Both the position numbers and the translations under genes were made by a program. Positions 16,150 through 24,956 of a stretch of DNA of 64,000 nucleotides are shown here, in pieces; the first letter of the stretch is position 1, and each line of letters begins with the position of its first letter. The notes under the pieces were generated by a model. That model had not been told where the DNA came from. It worked only from the letters and a program-made list of their open reading frames with translations, and ran no database searches. This DNA is from Galbibacter sp048266365 (GTDB taxonomy: Bacteria; Bacteroidota; Bacteroidia; Flavobacteriales; Flavobacteriaceae): positions 1 through 64,000 of the forward strand of contig NZ_JBLWZP010000001.1 of NCBI RefSeq assembly GCF_048266365.1, in the 5' to 3' direction.

Positions 16150-17499
16150 ATGAAAATTATCATTGCCGGAGCTGGAGAAGTTGGGTTTCATTTGGCAAAA
16201 TTATTATCTTTTGAGTCGCAAAATATCACATTGATTGATCCTGATGTGGAAAGTCTCAACTATGCAAATACACATTTGGATATTAAGGTGCTCAAGGGAG
16301 ATGCGACATCAATTTCGATATTAAAAGAAGCTCAAGTAGAAACTTCAGATTTAGTGATTGGGGTTACCGCTTCACAAGCTACCAATATCACTCTTTGTTT
16401 ATTGGCAAAACAATTAGGATGTAAGCGAACCATCGCTAGAATATCTAATACAGAATACATCCATAATAAAGAATTGGTTGGATTTGAGAAATTAGGGATT
16501 GATGAACTCATCTCCCCAGAGATGCTTGCCTCGCAAGAAATCCAATTATTACTCGATGAATCCGCGTTCAACGACACCTATGAATTTGAGGGTGGCGCAC
16601 TAATTATGGTGGGGACTACCTTGCAAAAAACAGCGCCATTTGTCGGTAAAACAATACAAGAAGCTGCGAGTATTTTTCCAGAACTTCACTTTCAGCCCAT
16701 TGCGATTCAACGTTTTGGAACTCAATATACCATTATCCCTAGAGGAGATGTGGAGTTTAAGGAAGGTGATCAGGCTTATTTTGTAACCTTACCCGAGGGC
16801 GTGGATCACTTATACCAACTAACCGGACAGGTTAGAAAGAAAATTAAAAATGTGATGATCCTTGGTGGAAGTCAGGTTGGTTATAAAACAGCCTTGAACC
16901 TTTGTCAAAGTAAATTCCGAGTAAAACTAGTTGAGAAGGATAGAGTAAGAGCAGAGAACCTAGCAGACCTGTTACCCAATGCCCTTGTTATTAATGGTGA
17001 CGGTAGAAGCCTGGAACTATTGGAAGAAGAGGACCTTTCTTCCATGGATGCCTTTATTGCGGTTACTGAAAATGCAGAGACTAATATTATGTCCTGCCTG
17101 ATGGCAAAATCAAAAAATATAAATAAGACCATTGCCCTTGTTGAAAACATGGATTACTTTCAACTATCCCATTCTATTGGGATAGACACTTTGATCAACA
17201 AGAAATTACTGGCTGCAAATAATATCTCAAGGCACATTAGAGAAGGTGAAGTAGTTGCCTTGACAAATCTCAATAATTTAAATGCTGAGTTGTTAGAGTT
17301 TGTGGTCAAACCTAGCTGTGCCGCTGCCGGAAAAGCGATAAAAGATCTAGATTTCCCAAGAACAGCAACTATTGGAGGAGTTATTCGAGATGGTGAAGGA
17401 ATTATTGCTCTTGGTGATTTTGTCATTCAAACAGGAGATCGGATAGTTGTATGTTGCTTACCTGATGCCATTGCCAAGGTTGAGAAATTTTTTAAATAA
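16150..17499 (+). CDS. trkA: Trk potassium uptake regulatory subunit TrkA
   Basis: This cytoplasmic NAD(H)-binding ring gates the TrkH channel. The 449 residues form two RCK units. The first begins MKIIIAGAGEVGFHLAKLLS, with an acidic residue at the second strand end (LIDPD). The second begins VMILGGSQVGYKTALNLC near residue 235. Each is followed by a TrkA-C domain. The length is the standard two-repeat form. trkH begins 3 bases after its stop, so the pair is an operon and probably translationally coupled. Confidence 0.97.
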   Translation: MKIIIAGAGEVGFHLAKLLSFESQNITLIDPDVESLNYANTHLDIKVLKGDATSISILKEAQVETSDLVIGVTASQATNITLCLLAKQLGCKRTIARISNTEYIHNKELVGFEKLGIDELISPEMLASQEIQLLLDESAFNDTYEFEGGALIMVGTTLQKTAPFVGKTIQEAASIFPELHFQPIAIQRFGTQYTIIPRGDVEFKEGDQAYFVTLPEGVDHLYQLTGQVRKKIKNVMILGGSQVGYKTALNLCQSKFRVKLVEKDRVRAENLADLLPNALVINGDGRSLELLEEEDLSSMDAFIAVTENAETNIMSCLMAKSKNINKTIALVENMDYFQLSHSIGIDTLINKKLLAANNISRHIREGEVVALTNLNNLNAELLEFVVKPSCAAAGKAIKDLDFPRTATIGGVIRDGEGIIALGDFVIQTGDRIVVCCLPDAIAKVEKFFK

Positions 17500-17502
17500 T
17501 CC

Positions 17503-18996
17503 ATGAAAAAACTCAATACCAAAATCATCTTCTATTTCATGGGGCTTTTATTGCTCTGTAATGGGGGCTTTATGTTGCTTTCTGCGTTAATTAGTTGGAT
17601 TTATAGTGATGGTGTAACCCTGGAGTTAAGTTTTACCGGAGTTCTTGTTTTGCTGATCGGATCTATTCTGATGTTCGCAACAAAAACACATCAAAAGGAA
17701 ATTAAAAAAAGGGAAGGTTATCTCATAGTGAGTCTGGGATGGCTATTTATGACTTTTACAGGGATGTTGCCCTATATCTTCACAGGAGCTATCTCAGGAG
17801 TTACTAATGCCTTTTTTGAGACCATGAGTGGTTATACTACAACTGGATCTAGTATTTTAAATGATATAGAATCCCTCCCCAAAGGGGTGTTGTTTTGGAG
17901 GAGTACCACAAATTGGATAGGTGGGATGGGGTTTATTGTATTGGCGGTGGCAATACTACCTCTATTGGGTATTGGTGGCATGCAGTTATTTGCTGCCGAG
18001 GCGCCAGGGCCAAGCGCTGATAAATTGCACCCACGTATCACTGATACTGCCAAGCGTCTATGGTATATCTATGTTGGGTATACTGCTGCGGGAACCTTGT
18101 TCTTAAGTTTGGCTGGCATGAGCTTCTTTGACGCTATAAATCATTCGATGACGGGTATTTCAACGGGAGGTTTTTCAACAAAAAACCTCAGCATGGCCTT
18201 TTGGAATGATACTCCACTGATTCAATACATAAGCATATTAATTATGTTTCTGGGAGGAACTAACTTTGTGTTGAGTTACTACGCTTTTAAAGGAAAATTA
18301 TCGAGGGTTATTCGCGATTATGAATTCAGGTTCTATTCCCTGCTCATACTTGGAGTTTCACTAATTTCCGGTCTGATTATATGGTTAAAGGCTGAAGTTC
18401 CAGTAAGTGACTACCACCCCATGGTTCTAGGTGAGGCGGAGAGTGCATTTAGACATGGCCTTTTTCAGGTGGTGTCTGTCATTACAACCACCGGTTTTAT
18501 CAGTGCGGATTTTAGCAATTGGACACCCTTTTTAACCCTAGTATTTTTTGGGTTGATGTTTGTCGGGGGTTCTGCAGGTTCAACTTCCGGGGGTGTAAAA
18601 GTTGTTCGTCATTTGCTTATGATTAAAAACGGAATTCTAGAATTTAAACGTGCGCTACATCCCAATGCTATTATACCTGTTCGCTATAACGGAAGAACCA
18701 TACAAGAACCGATCATCTATAACATACTAGGATTTTTTATTATCTATATGCTAGTGTTTATCGTTGGGTCCTTGGTTTTGGGAATGCTAGGACTTGATTT
18801 TATATCAGCAGTTAGTGGTGCAGCATCTGCTCTTGGTAACATTGGTCCTGGCTTAGGCGTTCTAAATCCTTTGGCAAGTTTTGATGTATTACCAGGACTA
18901 GGGAAGTGGTGGCTTTCATTTCTAATGCTGCTGGGTAGACTAGAGCTCTTTACGGTATTGATTCTCTTTACGCCTTATTTTTGGAAACGATATTAA
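17503..18996 (+). CDS. trkH: Trk potassium uptake transmembrane subunit TrkH
   Basis: The 497-residue integral membrane protein has the four-fold M-P-M layout of the SKT family. Selectivity-filter glycines are visible in TMSGYTTTGSSIL, SMTGISTGGFSTKN, VVSVITTTGFISAD and SGAASALGNIGPGLG. It imports K+ across the inner membrane under control of TrkA, encoded immediately upstream. The C terminus is membrane-proximal, as usual (LFTVLILFTPYFWKRY). In a cell with sodium-motive respiration, K+ uptake may balance Na+ export; that is inference. Confidence 0.97.
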   Translation: MKKLNTKIIFYFMGLLLLCNGGFMLLSALISWIYSDGVTLELSFTGVLVLLIGSILMFATKTHQKEIKKREGYLIVSLGWLFMTFTGMLPYIFTGAISGVTNAFFETMSGYTTTGSSILNDIESLPKGVLFWRSTTNWIGGMGFIVLAVAILPLLGIGGMQLFAAEAPGPSADKLHPRITDTAKRLWYIYVGYTAAGTLFLSLAGMSFFDAINHSMTGISTGGFSTKNLSMAFWNDTPLIQYISILIMFLGGTNFVLSYYAFKGKLSRVIRDYEFRFYSLLILGVSLISGLIIWLKAEVPVSDYHPMVLGEAESAFRHGLFQVVSVITTTGFISADFSNWTPFLTLVFFGLMFVGGSAGSTSGGVKVVRHLLMIKNGILEFKRALHPNAIIPVRYNGRTIQEPIIYNILGFFIIYMLVFIVGSLVLGMLGLDFISAVSGAASALGNIGPGLGVLNPLASFDVLPGLGKWWLSFLMLLGRLELFTVLILFTPYFWKRY

Positions 18997-19008
18997 TAGG
19001 TGTAAATG

Positions 19009-19034
19009 CAAAAAGCACACCCTAAGGCATGCTT
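19009..19034 (-). terminator. Terminator after the aminotransferase gene
   Basis: On the minus strand AAGCATGCC pairs with GGTGTGCTT (two G-U pairs) over a 4-base loop, then a T run. It lies in the short gap between convergent trkH and the aminotransferase gene. Confidence 0.55.
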
Positions 19035-19065
19035 CTCATTTTGTAATATGTTTTGGAATTAGAGC

Positions 19066-20259
19066 TTACGCCTTTGAAACAGCCGCTTTAATTCTATTGA
19101 TTGCCTCTATTAAGGATTCCTCTGATGCTGCATAGGATATTCTGATACAGTTAGGGTTTCCGAAAGCTTCACCAGTTACCGTAGCCACATTAGCTTCCTC
19201 TAATAGGAAAAGTGCAAATTCAGAAGCGTTTTCAATTTTCTTTCCTTTGATTGTTTTTCCAAAGAATGCAGACACATTAGGGAAGACGTAGAATGCTCCT
19301 TCAGGAACATTCAACTGAAAACCTTCGATCTCTCCTAATAAAGAAAGTACCAAATCTCTTCGTTCTTTGAATTTGTCAATCATATATTGAATACTGCTCA
19401 CTGGCGCTTCTAAAGCAGCGATGGTAGCTCTTTGAGCAATACTATTCGCTCCACTGGTAATTTGACCTTGAATCTTATTACATGCTCTTGCAATATAATC
19501 TGGAGCACCGATATATCCAATACGCCACCCAGTCATAGCAAATGCCTTAGAAACTCCGTTTACCGTAACTGTACGATCAAACATTCCGTCGATTGAGGCA
19601 ATACTCGTATGACCTTCACCAAAATTGATGTGTTCGTAAATCTCATCGGAAACAACTATGATGTTTGGATGCTTTCTTAAAACCGCAGCAATTGCTTCTA
19701 GTTCCTGCTTGCTGTAAACAGATCCACTAGGGTTACAAGGTGAACTGTACCAAAGCATTTTAGTTTTAGGTGTAATAGCATCTTCCAATTGCTTAGCAGT
19801 CATTTTAAAGTCATTCTCTATTGAAGTCTGAACTTCAACAGGAACACCTTCAGCTAACTTTACGATCTCTGAGTAACTTACCCAATAAGGTGCAGGTAGA
19901 ATAACTTCATCTCCAGGGTTAAGGACCGCCATTGCGACATTGGCCAACGATTGTTTTGCTCCTGTAGAAACCACAATTCCGTTAGGGCCATAGGTCAAAT
20001 TATTGTCCCTTTGGAATTTCTTTATGATGGCATCTTTCAGGTCAGCATAACCATCCACTGGGGAATAGCTGCTGTAATTCTGATCAATAGCTTCTTTTGC
20101 AGCCTGTTTTACAAAATCAGGGGTATTGAAATCCGGCTCACCCAAACTCAATCCGATGATGTCTTTACCTTCAGCACGTAATTCTCTTGCTTTTGCTGCC
20201 ATGGCAAGGGTTGCAGAAGTTGCCATGGTCAAAACTCTTTCCGATAAATGTTGTGACAT
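19066..20259 (-). CDS. Class I pyridoxal-phosphate aminotransferase (aspartate aminotransferase type)
   Basis: The 397-residue enzyme has the fold-type I features of the AspB/AAT-Ib subgroup. These are the N-terminal GLSLGEPDFNTPDFV, the substrate-contact WYSSPCNPSGSVYSKQEL, the cofactor Asp/Tyr segment VVSDEIYEHINFG and the PLP lysine in VNGVSKAFAMTGWRIGYIG. It interconverts aspartate or related amino acids with 2-oxo acids. Prephenate or tyrosine activity cannot be excluded from sequence alone. It starts 15 bases after the downstream desaturase start region ends on the same strand, so the desaturase is probably transcribed first into it. Confidence 0.93.
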   Translation of the reverse strand: MSQHLSERVLTMATSATLAMAAKARELRAEGKDIIGLSLGEPDFNTPDFVKQAAKEAIDQNYSSYSPVDGYADLKDAIIKKFQRDNNLTYGPNGIVVSTGAKQSLANVAMAVLNPGDEVILPAPYWVSYSEIVKLAEGVPVEVQTSIENDFKMTAKQLEDAITPKTKMLWYSSPCNPSGSVYSKQELEAIAAVLRKHPNIIVVSDEIYEHINFGEGHTSIASIDGMFDRTVTVNGVSKAFAMTGWRIGYIGAPDYIARACNKIQGQITSGANSIAQRATIAALEAPVSSIQYMIDKFKERRDLVLSLLGEIEGFQLNVPEGAFYVFPNVSAFFGKTIKGKKIENASEFALFLLEEANVATVTGEAFGNPNCIRISYAASEESLIEAINRIKAAVSKA

Positions 20260-20274
20260 AAAAATGATATTCGA

Positions 20275-21381
20275 TTAATTGTAAACATAAGCTGGTTTTT
20301 GGCCCAGCTCTTTTAAGTGTTTAAAATGCGAAATTATAGCTTTTCTGGTAGTTTTATACTCATAATACGGTAAATCAAACTCCCTTGCTGTTTCTTTAAC
20401 AATTTTAGCAATATTTGTGTAATGCACATGGCTAATATTAGGAAAAATATGATGTTCAACTTGATGATTCAAGCCACCGGTAAACCAGTTTACCAATTTG
20501 TTTTTGGTAGAAAAGTTGGTTGTTGTAAATAACTGATGGATCGCCCAAGTATTTTTGATTGTCCCTGTCTCATCCGGTAGAAAAGTATCTGCATCATCAA
20601 CAATATGAGCTAATTGGAATACCATACTTAAAATAAGTCCGGCCGTATAATGCATCACAAAAAATCCAATAAGAACCTTCCACCAGGCCAGTTCAACAAA
20701 GAACATAGGAATAGCTATCCATACAATGATGTATATGACCTTAGTTATGATAAGTACACTCCATTCCTTTGCAGGATTCGGAAACTCACCATATGAAAGC
20801 TTACGAGACAAATAACGTTTCATTTGCTTGAAATCCGTAGTGATCGCCCAGTTTAGCGTAAGTAACCCATAAAGGAATACGGAGTAGTAATGCTGAAATC
20901 TGTGAAAACGATGCCATTTAGAATGTTCGCTAAATCGGATAATTCTTCCCGCATCTAGATCTTCATCATGACCTGGGATATTGGTATAGGTATGGTGAAG
21001 TACGTTGTGTTGAACCTTCCAGTTGTATACATTTCCAGCTAGAATATAAATACTGGATCCCATAACCTTATTGATCCATTTTTTGGAGGAATAACAGCCG
21101 TGATTACCATCGTGCATAACATTCATCCCCACACCAGCCATTCCAATACCAATAACAACGGTAAGTAACAGCTGTATCCACTGATTTAGTTCAGTGGTGA
21201 GGAGTAGGAAATAAGGTGTAAGGAAAATAGCAAACATGATCGCAGTTTTGAGATATAGTCTGAAATTCCCTGTCTTTTTTATATTCTTTTCTTTGAAATA
21301 AGTATTTACTCTAGAGTTCAGTGTTTTAAAAAACTTTTTCGGATCCTGTCTTGAAAATCGAATCGTAGTATCTGTATTCAT
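20275..21381 (-). CDS. Membrane fatty acid desaturase (acyl-CoA/lipid desaturase)
   Basis: The 368-residue integral membrane protein has the three histidine boxes of the di-iron desaturases: MHDGNHG, VQHNVLHH and NHQVEHHIF. The last is the QxxHH type of front-end or linoleoyl-CoA-like desaturases. Hydrophobic segments cluster at about 48-90 and 190-245. It introduces a double bond into acyl chains to adjust membrane fluidity; regiospecificity is unknown and no fused cytochrome b5 domain is present. A -7 box lies 45 bases upstream, and the aminotransferase gene follows after 15 bases, suggesting one transcript. Confidence 0.92.
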   Translation of the reverse strand: MNTDTTIRFSRQDPKKFFKTLNSRVNTYFKEKNIKKTGNFRLYLKTAIMFAIFLTPYFLLLTTELNQWIQLLLTVVIGIGMAGVGMNVMHDGNHGCYSSKKWINKVMGSSIYILAGNVYNWKVQHNVLHHTYTNIPGHDEDLDAGRIIRFSEHSKWHRFHRFQHYYSVFLYGLLTLNWAITTDFKQMKRYLSRKLSYGEFPNPAKEWSVLIITKVIYIIVWIAIPMFFVELAWWKVLIGFFVMHYTAGLILSMVFQLAHIVDDADTFLPDETGTIKNTWAIHQLFTTTNFSTKNKLVNWFTGGLNHQVEHHIFPNISHVHYTNIAKIVKETAREFDLPYYEYKTTRKAIISHFKHLKELGQKPAYVYN

Positions 21382-21425
21382 AATGAAACGTGTTAATACC
21401 TTAGATTCAAAAGGTATGTGAGATG

Positions 21426-21433
21426 CAAAAGTA
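21426..21433 (-). promoter_or_regulatory. -7 promoter box of the desaturase gene
   Basis: Reads TACTTTTG on the minus strand, 45 bases before the ATG. Confidence 0.5.
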
Positions 21434-21487
21434 TAATAATTAATTCCAATATCATGCGGATAGCTTCATAAGTGCGTGTTAATTTTA

Positions 21488-21495
21488 TATTTTTG
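21488..21495 (+). promoter_or_regulatory. -7 promoter box of rsmG
   Basis: Reads TATTTTTG, 19 bases before the ATG. Its presence rules out a more upstream GTG as the start of rsmG. Confidence 0.5.
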
Positions 21496-21513
21496 TCAAA
21501 ATTTAGCACTAGC

Positions 21514-22149
21514 ATGAAGGCAGAAATTATTAAAAATTACTTTCCAACTCTTACGCCAAAACAAGTAAAGCAGTTTGAACTACTGGAGCCTCTATATAAG
21601 GACTGGAATAGTAAAATCAATGTCATCAGTCGTAAAGATATCGATGAATTATATTTACGACACGTTCTGCATTCCCTCGGAATAGCTAAAGTACAAGGTT
21701 TTGAGGCTGGTAGCTCCATAATGGATGTTGGTACCGGGGGTGGATTCCCTGGAATTCCACTGGCGATACTGTATCCTGACACGGAGTTTTATCTCATCGA
21801 TGCTATTGCAAAGAAAATAAAAGTTGTTCAAGAGGTCGTAGATGCCCTAGAACTTAAAAATGTGAAAGCAGCACAACAACGTGCTGAAAAAGTAAAAGGA
21901 GAATTTGACTTCATCGTAAGTCGCGCTGTAACGTCCATGCCTGATTTTGTAAAGTGGGTACGAAACAAAGTTAAAAAACAGTCTAAGCACCAGTTAAAAA
22001 ACGGTATTCTATACCTGAAGGGGGGTGATTTAACCCAGGAGCTTGCCTTGTATCAAACTGTAACAACCTTCGAACTCTCGAGCTTCTTTAAAGAAGACTT
22101 CTTCGAAACCAAGAAAGTGGTTCATCTTCCTTTAAAATACAAAGGTTAA
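21514..22149 (+). CDS. rsmG: 16S rRNA (guanine-N7)-methyltransferase RsmG
   Basis: The 211-residue enzyme makes m7G527 in the 530 loop of 16S rRNA. The start was placed at the ATG beginning MKAEIIKNYF because a promoter box occupies the upstream extension. Visible motifs are the N-terminal NSKINVISRKD, the family-typical LRHVLHSLGIA and the SAM motif IMDVGTGGGFPGIPLAIL, followed by LIDAIAKKIKVV and FDFIVSRAVTSM. Length is normal. Its stop codon overlaps the end of a small convergent gene by 4 bases. Confidence 0.96.
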   Translation: MKAEIIKNYFPTLTPKQVKQFELLEPLYKDWNSKINVISRKDIDELYLRHVLHSLGIAKVQGFEAGSSIMDVGTGGGFPGIPLAILYPDTEFYLIDAIAKKIKVVQEVVDALELKNVKAAQQRAEKVKGEFDFIVSRAVTSMPDFVKWVRNKVKKQSKHQLKNGILYLKGGDLTQELALYQTVTTFELSSFFKEDFFETKKVVHLPLKYKG

Positions 22150-22406
22150 TATCTCAACATATCCCTCTGAGTGTATCTCCAGCTTTCTATGAAATGCTTG
22201 AGATAGGCCTTAAAGCGTCGGAATAAAGAGGGCGATTTCCGGGATTCCAAACTAGCCTCAAAGGCATTAATTTTGGAAAGCAACTTTTGCTTATCCGTGA
22301 CTACAAAGAAGTGCTCTTTTTCAGTTTTTTGAATAGTTTTATCCGTAGTTGAATCTAGGAAAGAGTACTTGATACTCACTATAGTTTTATCGTCATCAGC
22401 TTTCAT
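22146..22406 (-). CDS. Small conserved-looking protein of unknown function (86 aa)
   Basis: The product has 86 residues and no signal peptide or membrane segment. The N-terminal half is strand-like (TIVSIKYSFLDSTTDKTI). The C-terminal half is helical and basic (SLFRRFKAYLKHFIESWRY). A full -7 box lies 26 bases before the ATG, and a 9-bp direct repeat with 11-bp period lies just upstream of it. Both argue for a real, regulated gene. It converges on rsmG with a 4-base overlap. I do not recognise the family. Confidence 0.6.
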   Translation of the reverse strand: MKADDDKTIVSIKYSFLDSTTDKTIQKTEKEHFFVVTDKQKLLSKINAFEASLESRKSPSLFRRFKAYLKHFIESWRYTQRDMLRY

Positions 22407-22431
22407 CGCAATTCTATTTTAGAGATTTATC

Positions 22432-22463
22432 CAAAGATAAAAAAGAAACATTAATTTTACAAT
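22432..22463 (-). promoter_or_regulatory. Promoter of the 86-residue gene
   Basis: The -7 box reads TATCTTTG (22432-22439). An ATTG at 22460-22463 stands 20 bases upstream and could serve as the -33 element. Confidence 0.55.
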
Positions 22464-22467
22464 TAGG

Positions 22468-22487
22468 TAACATTAAATTAACATTAA
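22468..22487. promoter_or_regulatory. Direct repeat TAACATTAA x2 with 11-bp period
   Basis: TAACATTAA occurs at 22468-22476 and again at 22479-22487. Repeats spaced one helical turn apart are typical of OmpR/PhoB-type response-regulator sites. They lie immediately upstream of the promoter of the 86-residue gene. A similar TTTAAC repeat precedes the ankyrin gene. Confidence 0.4.
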
Positions 22488-22528
22488 TAAAGAGATGATT
22501 CCTATTGTATCTGCCCTTAAAGCAACAA

Positions 22529-22555
22529 AAAACCCCAGTAAAAAACTGAGGTTTT
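22529..22555 (-). terminator. Terminator after pruA
   Basis: On the minus strand AAAACCTCAGT pairs with ACTGGGGTTTT (one U-G pair), followed by a T run. It lies 43 bases after the stop. Confidence 0.7.
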
Positions 22556-22597
22556 ATTGGTCGTATTGAAGCTCTTTTCCTTGTATGAGCAATACTG

Positions 22598-24229
22598 TTA
22601 TGATTCTCCTAAGAAAGGATATCTGTAATCTACAGGGGAAACAAAAGTTTCCTTGATCAATCGTGGAGAAACCCAACGCAATAAGTTCTGAGCTGAACCT
22701 GCTTTGTCATTGGTTCCGGAAGCCCGAGCACCTCCAAAAGGTTGTTGTCCTACCACTGCGCCTGTTGGTTTGTCATTAATATAGAAGTTACCGGCACTGT
22801 TTTGAAGTGCGATTGTAGCTTCTTCAATAGTGTAGCGATCATTAGAAAAAACCGCTCCTGTAAGTCCGTATTCTGAAGTGTTATCTAGTAAGGTTAAGGT
22901 CTCACTCCATTTAGAATCCTCGTATACATAAACGGTTACCACAGGTCCGAAAAGCTCCGTAGTCATTGTTTTGTATTTTGGATCTGTAGTGACTATCACT
23001 GTTGGGTGAATAAAGTACCCTTTTGATTTGTCATAAGTTCCGCCTACGAAAATTTCTGCATCTGAATCTGCTTTTGCTTGATCAATATAACTAGCTAGTT
23101 TGTCAAATGATCCTTCGTGAATTACTGAAGTGATAAAGTTCTCCATCTGATTAGGAGCACCGATTTTGAAAGATTCAACATCTGCTTTCACAAAATCCAA
23201 CACCTGTGATGCGATAGATTTTGGAAGGTAGACCCTTGAAGCAGCACTACATTTCTGGCCTTGGAATTCAAAGGCGCCTCTACTAATTGCCGTAGCTACT
23301 TGTTTAGGATGTGAACTTGGGTGGGCTATAATAAAATCCTTTCCTCCTGTTTCCCCAACGATTCTTGGGTAGGTTTTATAGATATCAATATTGTTCCCGA
23401 TATTTTTCCAAATAGATTTGAATACAGCAGTAGATCCGGTAAAGTGAATTCCTGCAAAATCAGGACTTGCAAGTACCGTATCAGTGATCATTTGTGGATC
23501 CCCGTAGACTACGTTGATTACACCATCAGGAAGACCAGCTTCTTTGAAGATGTCAACGATAACCTTGGCGGAGTAAATCTGACTATCACTGGGTTTCCAA
23601 AGAACCACATTTCCCATCATAGCTGCACTAGCTGGAAGGTTTCCGGCAATGGCTGTGAAGTTAAACGGCGTAACGGCGTATACAAATCCTTCTAAGGGTC
23701 TGTACTCAACACGATTCCAGATTCCAGATTCAGATGTAGGCTGATCCTGATATATAGTAGACATGAACTCCACGTTGAAGTTCAAGAAATCGATTAATTC
23801 ACATGCAGAATCAATTTCTGCTTGATGAATGTTTTTCGACTGCGCAATCATAGTTGCGGCGTTGATCTTAGCACGATAAGGGCCGGCAATTAGCTCTGCA
23901 GCTTTTAAAAATACTGCAGCACGCTGCTCCCATGACAGGGCTGCCCATTTCTTTCTTGCTTCTAGATTGTTGGCAATTGCTTTACTTACATGTGATTTAT
24001 CAGCCAAATGATACGTCCCAACAATATGTTGGTGGTCATGTGGAGGAGACAGTGGTTGGGTGTTACCCGTTCTGACCTCTTCGCTTCCAATATACATTGG
24101 AATGTCAACCGTACTATTGAAGTACTGATCATACTGCGCTAACACAGCTGCTCTTTCTGGTGAACCCGGTACATATGATTTTACCGGTTCGTTCACTGCC
24201 TTAGGGACATGAAAAAAGCCTTTTCCCAT
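22598..24229 (-). CDS. pruA: L-glutamate gamma-semialdehyde (1-pyrroline-5-carboxylate) dehydrogenase
   Basis: This NAD-dependent enzyme converts the proline-derived semialdehyde to glutamate. The 543-residue protein is the single-domain (mitochondrial ALDH4-like) form, without a PutA proline dehydrogenase. Key motifs are VTPFNFTAIAGNLPA, the cofactor-loop IHFTGSTAVFKSIW, the conserved Glu region RIVGETGGKDFIIAH and the catalytic cysteine in FQGQKCSAASRVY. The C terminus has GQQPFGGARASGTNDKAG. It stands between apaG and a small unknown gene, with a -7 box 33 bases upstream and a terminator downstream, so it is likely monocistronic. Confidence 0.96.
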   Translation of the reverse strand: MGKGFFHVPKAVNEPVKSYVPGSPERAAVLAQYDQYFNSTVDIPMYIGSEEVRTGNTQPLSPPHDHQHIVGTYHLADKSHVSKAIANNLEARKKWAALSWEQRAAVFLKAAELIAGPYRAKINAATMIAQSKNIHQAEIDSACELIDFLNFNVEFMSTIYQDQPTSESGIWNRVEYRPLEGFVYAVTPFNFTAIAGNLPASAAMMGNVVLWKPSDSQIYSAKVIVDIFKEAGLPDGVINVVYGDPQMITDTVLASPDFAGIHFTGSTAVFKSIWKNIGNNIDIYKTYPRIVGETGGKDFIIAHPSSHPKQVATAISRGAFEFQGQKCSAASRVYLPKSIASQVLDFVKADVESFKIGAPNQMENFITSVIHEGSFDKLASYIDQAKADSDAEIFVGGTYDKSKGYFIHPTVIVTTDPKYKTMTTELFGPVVTVYVYEDSKWSETLTLLDNTSEYGLTGAVFSNDRYTIEEATIALQNSAGNFYINDKPTGAVVGQQPFGGARASGTNDKAGSAQNLLRWVSPRLIKETFVSPVDYRYPFLGES

Positions 24230-24261
24230 ACTCTTATGATTTATAGCATTAAAAATAAAAT

Positions 24262-24269
24262 CAAAGGTA
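24262..24269 (-). promoter_or_regulatory. -7 promoter box of pruA
   Basis: Reads TACCTTTG on the minus strand, 33 bases before the ATG. Confidence 0.5.
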
Positions 24270-24318
24270 CTAAAAAGCCCATTGGTTTAAAAAGCAAATT
24301 TTTGTTAAAGCATTTCCT

Positions 24319-24705
24319 TTAGTTTAATGCAAAAGGAGCATGTAATTTGAAGGTAGGAACAAGAACTCGAAACCTTCTGGTGGATGTGAAGTTGATCATA
24401 TTAAAATGACCTCTCATGGCACCGATAGGAGAAGTTAATAGACAGCCTGAATTATAACTGTATGATTCACCAGGCTTAATCACAGGTTTTTTTCCAATTA
24501 CACCCTCGCCATCTACTATTTCAACTCGGTTTAGAGCGTCGAAAATTTGCCAGTGCCTGGTGGTGAGTTGCACGGAGTCTTTGCTTTGGTTTTCGATAGT
24601 AATCGTATAGCCGAAGGCAAAATGCATCTTGTAGTTTTTGAAGAAGGTTCCTTCAAAACTAGTCTTGACTGTAATTTTTATGCCTTTGGTTATTTGTGTA
24701 ATCAT
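24319..24705 (-). CDS. apaG: ApaG-family protein
   Basis: The 128-residue protein is a single ApaG (DUF525) beta-sandwich domain. Characteristic stretches are FGYTITIENQSKDSVQLTTR, HWQIFDALNRVEIVDGEGV and PGESYSYNSGCLL, then GAMRGHFNMI. ApaG is linked genetically to Co2+/Mg2+ tolerance in enterics, but its biochemical role is unsettled. It is cytoplasmic and full length. It lies between pruA and the T9SS Plug gene, all on one strand, with 251 bases upstream. Confidence 0.95.
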   Translation of the reverse strand: MITQITKGIKITVKTSFEGTFFKNYKMHFAFGYTITIENQSKDSVQLTTRHWQIFDALNRVEIVDGEGVIGKKPVIKPGESYSYNSGCLLTSPIGAMRGHFNMINFTSTRRFRVLVPTFKLHAPFALN

Positions 24706-24956
24706 GTCTTGTGAAACTCTTTTATGGGGGTGTTGTGATCCAATAACGGTGCTAAATTAGTAAAAATTGTCTTATCATTTACTATTTTAACAATTGTTTG
24801 ATTAGCTTTTTATCCTATGATTCACTGTGTTAGGGCTAATGTACAATAATATCTATCGATTTAGTAGATTAAACCGTAGTAAAATCAAGAAATTAGAATA
24901 TTAAAATAAAGTTGTTTTGAGTTTTTAGAGCGATTCGGTAGTAACTTTCATCGAGC

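Noticed and set aside
15128..18996. SLATT-like gene, trkA and trkH as one operon
   Set aside because: A full -7 box stands 24 bases before trkA, and 113 bases separate the genes.
23321..23695. 124-codon open frame antisense to pruA
   Set aside because: It lies wholly inside an intact aldehyde dehydrogenase with its catalytic cysteine.
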